DNA of 64,000 bases from JBOICV01 sp050740255 (GCA_050740255.1 JBOICV010000164.1:1-64000), one strand, 5' to 3'. Shown: positions 50,528 through 59,323, counted from the first letter of the stretch. The notes: a model not told the origin generated them from the sequence alone. Program-made: numbers and translations.

Positions 50528-51431
50528 TGTCGTTGACGTCCGTGAGCCGGATCAGCTGCGGCTTGACCGTCGCGTCCTCTTCCGCATCGAAGCTGACCGG
50601 CGGATGGATCAGTTCTTCCAGGCGTGCCCTGGTGGCGCGGAATTCAGCAGAGTTGAACTGCGCCGGAGCGCGCGGCCGCGGTACCGGTACCTCGATGAAT
50701 TCCTGCACCTCGCCCGGCTGCGCCTTGAGCACCAGGATGCGGTCCGCCAGATAGGCGGCTTCGTCGAGATCGTGGGTGATGAACAGCACCGTGATGTCGA
50801 TGTTCTTCCAGATGTCGAGCAGGTGCGATTGCATGCGCGCCCGGGTCTGCGCGTCGAGCGCGCCGAAGGGCTCATCCATGAGCAGGATGCGGGGCTGATT
50901 GACCAGGGCGCGGGCGATCGCCACTCGTTGCCGCATGCCGCCCGACAATTGATGCGGATAGGCGTCGGCGAACTTCGACAGGCCGACCAGGTCCAGCCAC
51001 AGCAGGGCGTCGCGCTCGGCCTCGTCGCGGCCGTAGCCGCTCGTCTGGGGACCGAACATCACGTTCTTCTTGACCGTGAGCCAGGGGAACAGGGAATAGC
51101 CCTGGAACACCATGCCGCGGTCGCGGCCCGCGCCAAGCACTGGCTTTCCGTCCAGCAACACCTCCCCCGAACTATGGCTTTCCAGGCCGGCGAGGATGCG
51201 GATCAGGGTGGACTTGCCGCAGCCCGAGGGCCCGATCGCGCAGATGAATTCGCGGCGATGGATCTTGAAGCTGACGTTGCGCAAGGCGTCCACTGCTCCC
51301 TGGGACGAGACGAAACGCTTGTTGAGATCGCGCACTTCGAGGATGACTTCGCGCCGGTGGATTTTTTCGAAGCGCGCCTTGACCGCATCCGACTGCTGCA
51401 GGTAGTGGGGCCGGGGCAGTTCCGCTTGCAT
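50517..51431 (-). CDS. ABC transporter ATP-binding protein (NitT/TauT type)
   Basis: A 304-residue ATPase. Walker A is IGPSGCGKSTLI, signature LSGGMRQRVAIARAL, Walker B ILLMDEPFGALD, switch His in FITHDLDEA. The family that pairs with an SsuA/NrtA-type binding protein fits. An extra N-terminal helix and a C-terminal tail of about 50 residues are present. With the permease and binding protein it should import urea, guanidine or a related small amide. Confidence 0.93.
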   Translation of the reverse strand: MQAELPRPHYLQQSDAVKARFEKIHRREVILEVRDLNKRFVSSQGAVDALRNVSFKIHRREFICAIGPSGCGKSTLIRILAGLESHSSGEVLLDGKPVLGAGRDRGMVFQGYSLFPWLTVKKNVMFGPQTSGYGRDEAERDALLWLDLVGLSKFADAYPHQLSGGMRQRVAIARALVNQPRILLMDEPFGALDAQTRARMQSHLLDIWKNIDITVLFITHDLDEAAYLADRILVLKAQPGEVQEFIEVPVPRPRAPAQFNSAEFRATRARLEELIHPPVSFDAEEDATVKPQLIRLTDVNDNVE

Positions 51432-51434
51432 GGC

Positions 51435-52397
51435 TCAGCTCCGCTCCTGCGGACGGTCCCAGGGGAACAAGCGGCGGCCGAGCCGGTCGAGCGCCGCGTC
51501 GGTGCCGAAGCCGATGATGCCGATGATGATGATCGCGGCGTAGACGTTGTCGAAGTGCTGATAGCGCGCCTGCTGGGTGATAAAAAAGGTGATGCCCGAG
51601 CTGGAGCCGATCAGTTCCGCCACGATCAGGTAGGTCCAGGCCCAGCCCAGCAGGATGCGCTGGTCGCGGTAGAGGTCGGGCAGGATGCCGGGGACCACCA
51701 CCCGCGTCAGCAGGCGCAGGCGGCGCGCGCCCAGGGTCTTGGCCGCCTCGAGAATGGTGGTGTCGAGTTTACGCGTGGTGTTGGCGACGATCAGCACCTG
51801 CTGGAACAGGGTGCCGATGACGATGATGGCGATCTTGGGACTGTCGTAAATGCCCAGCACGGCTACCGCCAACGCGCCGAAGGCGGGCGCGGGCAGGTAG
51901 CGGAAGAATTCGATGAAAGGCTCGTTGAGCCGGGACAGGGTGACGTAGGTGCCCGAGAGAATGCCCAGCGGCACGCCGATCAGCGAGGAGAGCAGGAAGC
52001 CCCAGGCGATGATCTGAACGCTATGCCACAGACTCTCGTGCAGCCAGGGCGCGTCCCTCTGTTCCGGCGCGCGAGTGAAGGCGGTGTAGAAGGCGGCCGC
52101 CACCCGATGCGGCGCCGGCAGGTAAATCGGGTTGGCCGCGCGGCCCTTGGGCAGCGCTAGTCCCTGGGCGCGCATCTGGGCGACCTCGTCGGCGAAGACA
52201 TCCTTGTCTACCAGCATGCCGACCTGGAAATAATCCACGGCGCCGACCTCCTCGACCAGCACCTTGGGGTGCCAGACGAAGGGGACGTAGCTGACCACGC
52301 ACCAGAGCAGGGTCGGCAGCAGAAACGAGCCGAGCGTCAGCAGCGAGCGCCGGCGTCGTGGGCGCCATTGGGGAATCATGTGGACGCCGCTGCCCAT
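51435..52397 (-). CDS. ABC transporter permease (NitT/TauT type)
   Basis: A 320-residue membrane protein. The inner-membrane permease motif EAAKTLGARRLRLLTRVVVP-GILP is near residue 225, with about six membrane segments. Between the first two segments it holds an unusually long periplasmic loop (FVWHPKVLVEEVGAVDYFQV to LHESLWHS, about 90 residues). I chose ATG 52397 with GGGAGG six bases upstream; an ATG at 52379 is also possible. Neighbouring gene order is binding protein, permease, ATPase. Confidence 0.9.
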   Translation of the reverse strand: MGSGVHMIPQWRPRRRRSLLTLGSFLLPTLLWCVVSYVPFVWHPKVLVEEVGAVDYFQVGMLVDKDVFADEVAQMRAQGLALPKGRAANPIYLPAPHRVAAAFYTAFTRAPEQRDAPWLHESLWHSVQIIAWGFLLSSLIGVPLGILSGTYVTLSRLNEPFIEFFRYLPAPAFGALAVAVLGIYDSPKIAIIVIGTLFQQVLIVANTTRKLDTTILEAAKTLGARRLRLLTRVVVPGILPDLYRDQRILLGWAWTYLIVAELIGSSSGITFFITQQARYQHFDNVYAAIIIIGIIGFGTDAALDRLGRRLFPWDRPQERS

Positions 52398-52447
52398 GGA
52401 GGCCTCCCGCCGACGCCGGGTCGGTGGGAACAAAAAAATAAACTCGG

Positions 52448-53446
52448 TTACTCGGCGTTGGTGAAGGACGGATCGAGATAGCTGTCAACGTTCTGTGGCG
52501 CCTTGTAGACGCCGTTAGTGACGTTGAAGCTGTCGGCTACCTTGGTGGAGCCATAGAGGGACTCGAAGCCGTCGCCCTCGACGTAAATCTTCCTGCCTTC
52601 ACTCAGACTGAGGAGCTTGGTGCCCTTGAGCAGGGGCAGGTAAGCCTCGGGCGCAATGCCCACCCGGGCCGCCATGATCTTGACCGCATCCGGCTGGGTC
52701 TTGGGGTCCTCGATGTAGCTCACCACCCGATCCCAGACCTTGACCACCTTCTGCCAATCGGCGCGCCGGCTCTTGACGCTGGCTGGACTGACGGCGAGCA
52801 CGTCGTAGATCAGCCCCGGTTCGTCGGCCGAGGTGTAGATGGGATGGGAGCCCGGCACGGCTTTCATCGCCTCGCCGATGACCGGCTGCCAGGCGCCTAC
52901 CGCGGCGATGTCGGCCGCGCCCAGTATTTGCGGCATTTCGTTGGTCTTGGCGTTGACCAGGGTGAGGTCGGATTCCTTGAGACCGGCTTTCTCCAGGCCG
53001 TTAAGCAACAGCAGGTGCTCCACCAGGCCGGCTTCCACCGCCACCTTCTTGCCCTTCAGGTCCTTGAGGGACTTGTACTGGGGCTTGGCGACGATCATGT
53101 CGTTGCCGTTGGAATAGTCGGTCAGCATCACCATGATGCTCTTGGCGCCGCCGGCGCCGGTCACCAGCGCGTCGCCATTGGTCATGGTGACGGCATCAAT
53201 CTTGCCGGCGGTGAAGGCGTCCATCGAGGCGGAATAATCGAACCACTCGAAAGTGACGTCTACACCCGCCTCCTTGAACCAAGCCTTGTCTATCGCCACC
53301 TGCCAGGCCACCCAGCCCGGCCAGTCGCTATAGCCGATCTTGAGCGGCGCAGCCGCCTGGGTGGCGACGGATGCCAGCGTGGTGGCGCCCACCAGCAGGC
53401 CTGCGAACCAGCGTTTCACCCTTCCCCCGGTCCTGTTCGTTTCCAT
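52448..53446 (-). CDS. ABC transporter periplasmic substrate-binding protein
   Basis: A 332-residue protein with signal peptide (WFAGLLVGATTLASVATQAA). The mature start APLKIGYSDWPGWVAWQVAI and DAVTMTNGDALVTGAGGAKS are typical of the NMT1/SsuA-like group for nitrogen- and sulfur-containing small molecules. The ATG at 53446 has AAGGAG eight bases upstream; a longer open frame upstream is noncoding leader. It is the first gene after a sigma-54 promoter. Ligand unknown; urea or guanidine by context. Confidence 0.9.
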   Translation of the reverse strand: METNRTGGRVKRWFAGLLVGATTLASVATQAAAPLKIGYSDWPGWVAWQVAIDKAWFKEAGVDVTFEWFDYSASMDAFTAGKIDAVTMTNGDALVTGAGGAKSIMVMLTDYSNGNDMIVAKPQYKSLKDLKGKKVAVEAGLVEHLLLLNGLEKAGLKESDLTLVNAKTNEMPQILGAADIAAVGAWQPVIGEAMKAVPGSHPIYTSADEPGLIYDVLAVSPASVKSRRADWQKVVKVWDRVVSYIEDPKTQPDAVKIMAARVGIAPEAYLPLLKGTKLLSLSEGRKIYVEGDGFESLYGSTKVADSFNVTNGVYKAPQNVDSYLDPSFTNAE

Positions 53447-53848
53447 GGTTCGACTCCTTGAAGATGCGGTATTACGATTCAACACGAAAGTCATACTTGG
53501 CGCGTCCTCTATCTCTAGCAAGAACGGGGCCAGTGCCGGGTCAGCGGTCAAGCGTCTGTTTGCGCCAGGTTTGTGGTTTTTCGGGGGCACAGGCGGCCCT
53601 TGGGCGCCCGTTCAGCCTTGTGCGAGTGCGCCGATGCACCAAAGTAAGCGCGTAGGGAAGCGCACCGGGTTAGCGGCGCGTAGCCGGTTCCGTGTCATTC
53701 ACGCACCACTGTCTTGGTCCTGGTGTCCGTGACTTACGCGGGAGATCGCGCAGACCGGCCCTAACTCAGGTTGACCCACGACCGGTTGCGGAGTAATTTC
53801 GCTGGGAGGGGCGCTGACATTCCTATTCTTTTGGGGGACAAGCACGAC
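53447..53848. other. Divergent regulatory gap between the transporter and allophanate hydrolase genes
   Basis: About 400 bases without a gene. It holds the sigma-54 promoter (53517-53532), a possible imperfect NtrC half-site pair TGCACCAAAGTAAGCGC at 53635 and several small inverted repeats. I looked for guanidine-riboswitch shapes on both strands and saw none. For the rightward gene no clear promoter is visible, which fits its recent arrival. Confidence 0.5.
53517..53532 (-). promoter_or_regulatory. Sigma-54 (-24/-12) promoter of the urea-locus operon
   Basis: Leftwards the sequence is TGGCCCCGTTCTTGCT, against the consensus TGGCACG-N4-TTGCW. GG and GC are spaced correctly by 10 bases; only two positions of the -24 box differ. 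Transcription would start near 53506, about 60 bases before the binding protein's start codon. Nitrogen control through NtrC would be expected. Confidence 0.7.
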
Positions 53849-55669
53849 GTGCAGGAGCGCGCCGATGCGTCCGGCCTCGGCCTCGATTTGACGACCCTCA
53901 CGGCCCGGTACGGGGCCGGCGCTACGACCCCCTCGGAGGTCGTCCGCGTCGTCTACCGGCGCATCCCCGAGTACCTCTCGAACCCCCTCTGGATCACCCT
54001 CCGGCCCGAGGAGGACGTCCTCGGCGAGGCCCTGGCCCTCGAAGCGCGCGGGCCCGCGCGAGGGCCGCTCTACGGACTGCCCTTCGCGGTCAAGGACAAC
54101 CTCGACTGCGCGGGGTTGCCGACGACCGCGGCCTGCCCGGCCCTGACCTATATCCCCGCGAAGAGCGCCCATGCGGTGCAACGTCTCCTGGATGCCGGGG
54201 CCCTCCTCATCGGCAAGACCAACCTGGACCAGCTCGCGACCGGGCTCACGGGTACTCGTTCGCCGCACGGTGTCTGCCGCAACCTGTTCGATGAGCGTTA
54301 CATCGCCGGGGGCTCGAGCAGCGGCTCGGCGCTCTCGGTGGCCGCGGGTCTCGTCTCTTTCGCGCTCGGTACCGACACGGCCGGCTCGGGCCGGGTGCCG
54401 GCGGCGTTCAACAACATCGTGGGTCTCAAGCCGACGCGCGGGCTGGTGAGCACCCGCGGGCTGGTGCCGGCCTGCCGCTCGCTCGACTGCGTCTCGGTCT
54501 TTGCGCTCTCCTCGACCGACGCGCTGGCGGTCCTGCGCGTGCTTGCCGGCCACGACCCCGAGGACCCGTATTCGCGGTCGGACGCCTCGGTGATCGGGCT
54601 TGCGCCCGTCGCGCCGCCGGCGAGCTTTCGGTTCGGCGTCCCGAACGCGCTCGAGTTCTTCGGCGACGGCGAGGCGGAGCGGCTCTTTCACGCCGCGCTG
54701 CGACGCCTCGAGACGCTCGGCGGCACAGCCATCGAGATCGATTTCGCCGCGTACCGGGAAGCCGGGCGGCTCCTCTACGGCGGCCCCTGGCTCGCCGAGC
54801 GCTTCCTCGCACTCGCGCCCCTCCTGGCGCGCGATCCCGATGTCCTGCACCCCGTCGTGCGCGCCGTGGTCGAACCCGGGGGACGACACTCGGCTGCCGA
54901 GTGTTTCGCCGCGCAGCATCGGCTACAGGCACTCGTCCAGGCCACCCGCCGAGACTGGGCGGCGATGGACCTCCTCGTCACCCCCACGGCCGGGACGTGT
55001 TATACGCGCGCGGCCATTGAGGAGGAGCCCATCCGGCGCAACGCCGATCTCGGGTACTACACGAACTTCGTCAACCTCATGGATCTGTGCGCCCTGGCCG
55101 TGCCCGCCGGCTTCACCGGCTCGGGTCTGCCGTTCGGGGTGTCGCTGCTCGCACCCCCCTTCCGTGAAGGCTTCTTGTGCGCGCTGGGCCATGCGCTACA
55201 CGCCGCGCAAGGGTTGACGGTGGGGGCGACCCGCCATCGTCTGCCTGTCGGTCCGGCCGCGCTACCAGCGGACGGCACGACGGTGCGGCTCTGCGTCTGC
55301 GGTGCGCACATGTCGGGACTGCCCTTGAACGGCGAGCTGCTGCGGCTGGGTGCGCGGTTTGTCGGACCCGCGCGCACGGCGCCGCGTTACCGTCTTTATT
55401 GCCTCGATCGCTTCGCGCCCCCGCGGCCGGGGCTCGTGCGCGAGGCGCTCGGCGCCGCGATCGAGGTCGAGGTGTGGGCGCTGCCGGTCGCGGGCTTCGG
55501 CGCCCTGGTCGCCGGGATTCCCGCCCCACTCGCGATCGGACGGGTCGAGCTCGAGACCGGGGAGGAGGTCGCGGGCTTCCTGTGCGAGGCCCACGCGACC
55601 GAGGGCGCCCGCGACATCACCACGCATGGCGGTTGGCGCGGGTATCTGGCCACCGGGGGCGGGCCATGA
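53849..55669 (+). CDS. atzF: Allophanate hydrolase
   Basis: About 606 residues. The amidase-signature domain is complete: Lys in GLPFAVKDNLD, cis-Ser in GTDTAGSGRVP and the GGSSSGSALSVAAGLV loop. The C-terminal gamma-glutamylcyclotransferase-like domain (LCVCGAHMSGLPLNGEL, PRYRLYCLDRFAPPRPGL) is the type that finishes allophanate breakdown to ammonia and CO2. No ATG start is near: candidates are GTG 53849 with GGGGGA ten bases ahead (chosen) and TTG 53831. Base composition is distinctly richer in G+C than neighbours (third positions almost all G/C). That suggests horizontal acquisition with a rebuilt 5' end. Confidence 0.88.
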   Translation: MQERADASGLGLDLTTLTARYGAGATTPSEVVRVVYRRIPEYLSNPLWITLRPEEDVLGEALALEARGPARGPLYGLPFAVKDNLDCAGLPTTAACPALTYIPAKSAHAVQRLLDAGALLIGKTNLDQLATGLTGTRSPHGVCRNLFDERYIAGGSSSGSALSVAAGLVSFALGTDTAGSGRVPAAFNNIVGLKPTRGLVSTRGLVPACRSLDCVSVFALSSTDALAVLRVLAGHDPEDPYSRSDASVIGLAPVAPPASFRFGVPNALEFFGDGEAERLFHAALRRLETLGGTAIEIDFAAYREAGRLLYGGPWLAERFLALAPLLARDPDVLHPVVRAVVEPGGRHSAAECFAAQHRLQALVQATRRDWAAMDLLVTPTAGTCYTRAAIEEEPIRRNADLGYYTNFVNLMDLCALAVPAGFTGSGLPFGVSLLAPPFREGFLCALGHALHAAQGLTVGATRHRLPVGPAALPADGTTVRLCVCGAHMSGLPLNGELLRLGARFVGPARTAPRYRLYCLDRFAPPRPGLVREALGAAIEVEVWALPVAGFGALVAGIPAPLAIGRVELETGEEVAGFLCEAHATEGARDITTHGGWRGYLATGGGP

Positions 55670-55716
55670 GCGCGGTTACCCCTACACTTTACGCCTCCCT
55701 TCCGGATTGAGCCGCG

Positions 55717-56610
55717 ATGGGAACCCGGCTGTTCAAGGCGGCGAAAAGTCCGCACCTCGTGGCCTTTGATGGCAGGTTCAAGCTCAAGCACGCGCCGACC
55801 GAAGCACCCAAGGGCGCGCCGGATAAAACCGCGGCGAAAGCGCGGCTGGCGGAACTGGTCAAAAAGCTCGACGAGCTGCAGCGCGTACTCTACGCGCATG
55901 ACAATCATTCGGTATTGCTGGTGTTTCAGGCGATGGATGCCGCCGGCAAGGACAGCACCATCCGCGCGGTGCTGAGCGGTGTGGATCCCGCCGGCTGCGA
56001 GGTCTACTCCTTCAAGCGGCCCAGCGAACAGGAGCTGGGCCACGACTTTCTGTGGCGCACCGCGCAATGTCTGCCGCAGCGCGGCCGCATCGGCGTGTTC
56101 AATCGCAGCTATTACGAAGAGGTGCTGGCGGTGTGCGTGCATCCGGAATTTCTGGGCGCACAAAAACTGCCGGCCTTGCCCAAAAATCTGGATCGGTTAT
56201 GGGAAGAGCGCTACAAATCCATCCGCGACCATGAAAAGCATCTGGCGCGCAGCGGCACCCTGATTCTCAAGTTCTGGCTGAACGTCTCGGCCGAGGAACA
56301 ACGCAAGCGTTTTATGACGCGATTGCAGGAACCCGAGAAGAACTGGAAATTCGAACTGGCCGATGTACGCGAACGTGGCTTCTGGCGGCAATACATGCGG
56401 GCCTATGAGGACGCACTGAACGCGACCTCGCGTCCCTGGGCGCCGTGGTATGCGATTCCGGCCGACAACAAAGCTTACATGCGCATGGCGGTGGCCGAAA
56501 TCATCGTGCGCAGCCTGAAAAAGCTCGACTTGCATTACCCGCGTCTTGAGGCAGACGAGCTGGCCAAGTTCGCTCGGCTCAGGCGCCAGCTCGCGCGCAA
56601 AGACGCGTAG
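55717..56610 (+). CDS. Polyphosphate kinase 2 (PPK2) family protein
   Basis: A 297-residue kinase. Walker A is VFQAMDAAGKDSTIRAVLSG, Walker B GVFNRSYYEEVLAVCVHP, lid-module arginines in YKSIRDHEKHLARSG and KRFMTRLQEPEKNWKFELAD. It moves phosphate between polyphosphate and nucleotides; its length and single domain fit class I/III. Returns to normal base composition after the allophanate hydrolase gene. It ends before a bidirectional terminator shared with the next TorF gene. Confidence 0.92.
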   Translation: MGTRLFKAAKSPHLVAFDGRFKLKHAPTEAPKGAPDKTAAKARLAELVKKLDELQRVLYAHDNHSVLLVFQAMDAAGKDSTIRAVLSGVDPAGCEVYSFKRPSEQELGHDFLWRTAQCLPQRGRIGVFNRSYYEEVLAVCVHPEFLGAQKLPALPKNLDRLWEERYKSIRDHEKHLARSGTLILKFWLNVSAEEQRKRFMTRLQEPEKNWKFELADVRERGFWRQYMRAYEDALNATSRPWAPWYAIPADNKAYMRMAVAEIIVRSLKKLDLHYPRLEADELAKFARLRRQLARKDA

Positions 56611-56621
56611 CCGAATTTGGA

Positions 56622-56735
56622 CAGTGTTTCAGTTTGCCGCCTAACCTTTGAGCTCGTCATTCCCGCGCAATCGGGAATCTTGGCCGCAAAAAGATTCCGG
56701 ATAGCCGCTATGCGGCTTCCGGAATGACGGGTTGA
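56622..56735. repeat. Class B-type palindromic unit after PPK2
   Basis: GTCATTCCCGCGCAATCGGG and AAAGATTCCGGATAGCCGC TATGCGGC with CTTCCGGAATGACGG form nested hairpins. The left edge TTTCAGTTTGCCGCC resembles the left end of the element at 38264. Confidence 0.7.
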
Positions 56736-56770
56736 TGGCGACTGAACGCTGAACTGAGGCACCACCAGAC

Positions 56771-56799
56771 AAAAAAGGCCGGCTTACGCCGGCCTTTTT
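56771..56799. terminator. Bidirectional terminator AAAAAAGGCCGGC...GCCGGCCTTTTT
   Basis: AAAAAGGCCGGC pairs with GCCGGCCTTTTT across a TTAC loop. T-runs on both strands let it end both the rightward PPK2 transcript and the leftward TorF transcript. Confidence 0.9.
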
Positions 56800-56814
56800 G
56801 CAAGCAGTGAATCT

Positions 56815-57591
56815 TTACAAGCTTCGCGCAACCGTGAACACCACGCGCCCTTCGCACACGTCCTCGCCCACACCCGCGAACAGCAAACAGTCTTTCTCGT
56901 TCAGATCGGTGTCGGTGTAGGCCAGCGTGAAATTCAGGCCGGCCGCCGCCAGTCCGAGCGCGACGCTGTAGTCCGTGTAGCTGTCCTCGAGGGCGACGGG
57001 GAGGGGTGGCACGAGCGTTTCCTTATCCAGCGTCTGATGGCCGACGTGGAAGCCCAGCGAGAAATTATTCTGTAACGGTATGCCCAGGTTCGCTTCGTAG
57101 TAAAAACCGTCATCGAAGGCAAGCCCGAAGAAATCCGGCGAATAGTGGATTTTGCCGTTGATATTGAAAGTGCCGAAGTCGTAGAACAGCGCCGGGGTCA
57201 GCTCGAGATAGTCGTATTCCAGCTGGCTGTCGGTGCCCGGGTAGAGGAAGTACGTCAGATTGATGTCCCAGCCGGCTTTTTCGTTCGGGAACTTGCCACC
57301 CCAGCCGACATAGATATCGAACTCGACTTGCCCGTCGTCAACCTCAAGGGGATCGGGTAGCAGTTCGTTTTCGTTGAAGTCCACATTGGAACCCCATACT
57401 CCGGCGTAAAACCCGTTGTCCTCCTTGAAGTCTATGCTGCCCTGAAACGCCGGGTCTTGTGAACTTTGCGAGATGCCGCGGAAGACGTAATCGCTGGTTA
57501 AATAAACGGTGCCGCTAAAGCCGGTCGCGAGCGCTGCGCTACTCAATCCCGCCAAGGCGGCCGCCACACCTGCTGTGAAAATCTTACGCAT
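56815..57591 (-). CDS. TorF family putative porin (TIGR02001), sigma-54-linked
   Basis: A 258-residue barrel with a signal peptide ending ALATG. It has the family pattern TVYLTSDYVFRGISQSSQDP, FQGSIDFKEDNGFYAGVWGS, YVGWGGKFP and a closing VVFTVARSL. Two cysteines appear near the end (DCLLFAGVGEDVCEG). Unlike the two copies near 41 kb it lies beside the nitrogen genes and has a -24/-12 promoter. It may therefore be a porin for a nitrogen source. GGGAGAG precedes the start. Confidence 0.9.
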   Translation of the reverse strand: MRKIFTAGVAAALAGLSSAALATGFSGTVYLTSDYVFRGISQSSQDPAFQGSIDFKEDNGFYAGVWGSNVDFNENELLPDPLEVDDGQVEFDIYVGWGGKFPNEKAGWDINLTYFLYPGTDSQLEYDYLELTPALFYDFGTFNINGKIHYSPDFFGLAFDDGFYYEANLGIPLQNNFSLGFHVGHQTLDKETLVPPLPVALEDSYTDYSVALGLAAAGLNFTLAYTDTDLNEKDCLLFAGVGEDVCEGRVVFTVARSL

Positions 57592-57659
57592 GGTTCTCTC
57601 CCTTTAATGTGCTTGGGCGAGGTCGGCCCGCGCGGGCCTGGCTCGCAGTGGTTGTATAT

Positions 57660-57675
57660 AGCATCATCTATGCCA
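57660..57675 (-). promoter_or_regulatory. Sigma-54 (-24/-12) promoter of the third TorF gene
   Basis: Leftwards: TGGCATAGATGATGCT. GG and GC are 10 bases apart; TGGCA and TGCT match the consensus. Start of transcription near 57647, about 56 bases before the ATG. I saw no good NtrC site upstream, which would lie in the end of comM. Confidence 0.62.
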
Positions 57676-57696
57676 GCGTGGCAGCCCTTGACGAAA

Positions 57697-59208
57697 TCAG
57701 GCCGCTAGGGTTCGGTCCAGCTGGCGGTAAGCGATCGCTTCGCTGACCTGGGGCAGATCCACCGCCTGGGCGCCGTCGAGATCCGCGATAGTGCGCGCCA
57801 CTTTAAGCACGCGGTGATAGGCGCGGGCCGATAGCGCCAGGCGTTCGAGTGCCTGCTCCAGCACGGCGCGTGCGGCCGGCGTCGGCACGGCGTCGCGTTC
57901 CACTTCCTTGGACGTGAGCGCAGCATTGGGTTTGCCCGCGCGAGCAAGCTGGCGTTCGCGCGCAGCGCAGGCCCGCGTCCGCACTTCGCTGCTGCTGGGG
58001 CTGGCCGGCGCTTCGGTTCGCGTCAGTGCTTTTTTGTCCACCCGCGCTACATTCACGTGCAGATCGATGCGGTCGAGCAGCGGCCCGGAGATACGGCCGG
58101 CGTAACGCTGCACCTGCTCACTGGTGCAGCGGCATCTGCCGCTCGGATCGCCGAGATAACCGCAAGGACAGGGATTCATCGCCGCGACCAATTGAAAACG
58201 CGCCGGAAACTCCATCTGCTGCGCCGCACGCGAGATGCTGATGTGACCGCTCTCCAGCGGCTCGCGCAGCACTTCCAGCACGCGGCGGTCGAATTCCGGC
58301 AGCTCATCGAGGAATAACACGCCGCAGTGCGCGAGTGTGATCTCACCGGGGCGCGGCACGCTGCCGCCGCCGACCAGCGCCACCGCGGACGCGGTGTGAT
58401 GCGGGCCTCTGAAGGGGCGCAAACCCCAGTGCGCGTAGTCGAAGCCGCCACGGCTGACCGATTGCACCATCGCCACCTCCAAGGCCTCGGCCTCAGTCAG
58501 GGGCGGCAGCAATCCCGGCAGACGCGCAGCGAGCATCGATTTGCCGCTGCCGGGCGGACCGAGCATGAGCAGGCTGTGGCCGCCCGCGGCGGCAATCACC
58601 AGCGCGCGCTTGGCCTGGTGCTGGCCGCGCACTTCGCTTAAGTCGGGAATCTCGCGGTGTGAGGCGGGCGCTGGCGGCTCGGGCCGCGTTAGCGTCTCCT
58701 GCCCCGCCAGAAACGCACAGACCTGCAGCAAGGTTTTCGCAGCGCGGGCACTGACGCCCTGGGCCAGGACGCTCTCCGGACCATTGAGCTCCGGCACTAC
58801 CAGCGTGCGTTTCTCATCACGGCAGCGCAGGGCCGACGGCAGTACACCGGTGACCGGTCGGAGCTCGCCCGATAGCGACAGCTCGCCGAGAAATTCGTAC
58901 TCCGCCAGCTTGGCCGCGTTGACCTGACCGGAGGCCGCAAGCACACCGAGCGCGATCGCCAGATCGAAGCGCCCGCCTTCCTTCGGCAAATCGGCCGGCG
59001 CAAGATTGACGGTGATTCTGCGATTGGGAAACTCGAAGCCGCTGTTGACGATTGCGGCCCGGACGCGGTCTTTGCTTTCCTTAACCGCCGCTTCCGGCAG
59101 GCCCACCAGCGACAGCGCGGGCAGGCCGGCGGCGAGATCTACTTCGACCGCTACGGGCGGTGCGCCGAGCCCGTCCTGAGCACGGCTGAACACGGTGGCC
59201 AGCGGCAT
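57697..59208 (-). CDS. comM: YifB/ComM-family Mg-chelatase-like AAA+ ATPase
   Basis: A 503-residue helicase-like protein. An N-terminal Lon-like fold (VAVEVDLAAGLPALSLVGLP) precedes Walker A LMLGPPGSGKSMLAARLPGL, Walker B VLFLDELPEFDRRVLEVLRE and a zinc-binding loop PCPCGYLGDPSGRCRCTSEQ. ComM drives branch migration when transformed DNA is recombined in naturally competent bacteria. With the type IV minor pilins here, competence is possible. Gene order comM-ubiK-glnK-amtB is as in Pseudomonas. Confidence 0.95.
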   Translation of the reverse strand: MPLATVFSRAQDGLGAPPVAVEVDLAAGLPALSLVGLPEAAVKESKDRVRAAIVNSGFEFPNRRITVNLAPADLPKEGGRFDLAIALGVLAASGQVNAAKLAEYEFLGELSLSGELRPVTGVLPSALRCRDEKRTLVVPELNGPESVLAQGVSARAAKTLLQVCAFLAGQETLTRPEPPAPASHREIPDLSEVRGQHQAKRALVIAAAGGHSLLMLGPPGSGKSMLAARLPGLLPPLTEAEALEVAMVQSVSRGGFDYAHWGLRPFRGPHHTASAVALVGGGSVPRPGEITLAHCGVLFLDELPEFDRRVLEVLREPLESGHISISRAAQQMEFPARFQLVAAMNPCPCGYLGDPSGRCRCTSEQVQRYAGRISGPLLDRIDLHVNVARVDKKALTRTEAPASPSSSEVRTRACAARERQLARAGKPNAALTSKEVERDAVPTPAARAVLEQALERLALSARAYHRVLKVARTIADLDGAQAVDLPQVSEAIAYRQLDRTLAA

Positions 59209-59212
59209 CAGG

Positions 59213-59302
59213 AAATCCCCCCGGCGCTACGCGCCGGCCCCCTTTTTGCAAGGGGGCACTGCAGTACTCCCCCCTTTCGTAAAGGGGGGCGAGGGGGGAT
59301 TT
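59213..59302. repeat. Class C palindromic repeat between comM and ubiK
   Basis: AAATCCCCCC at the left and GGGGGGATTT at the right are inverted copies, enclosing GGCGCTACGCGCC and two G/C-tract hairpins. The same design as 2291-2378, with one more inner hairpin. Confidence 0.8.
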
Positions 59303-59323
59303 CTTCGATACCGCAGACAACCC

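Noticed and set aside
53635..53652. NtrC site TGCACCAAAGTAAGCGCG upstream of the urea operon
   Set aside because: Right half differs from GTGC and spacing is off; kept only as a weak possibility.
53447..53848. Guanidine riboswitch before the urea-locus operon
   Set aside because: I searched both strands for the paired ACGR-loop hairpins of the mini-ykkC type and the larger guanidine-I shape and saw neither.
53699..54919. Leftward 406-residue frame in the allophanate hydrolase region
   Set aside because: Arginine/glutamate-rich shadow of a high-G+C gene; the amidase signature lies on the other strand.
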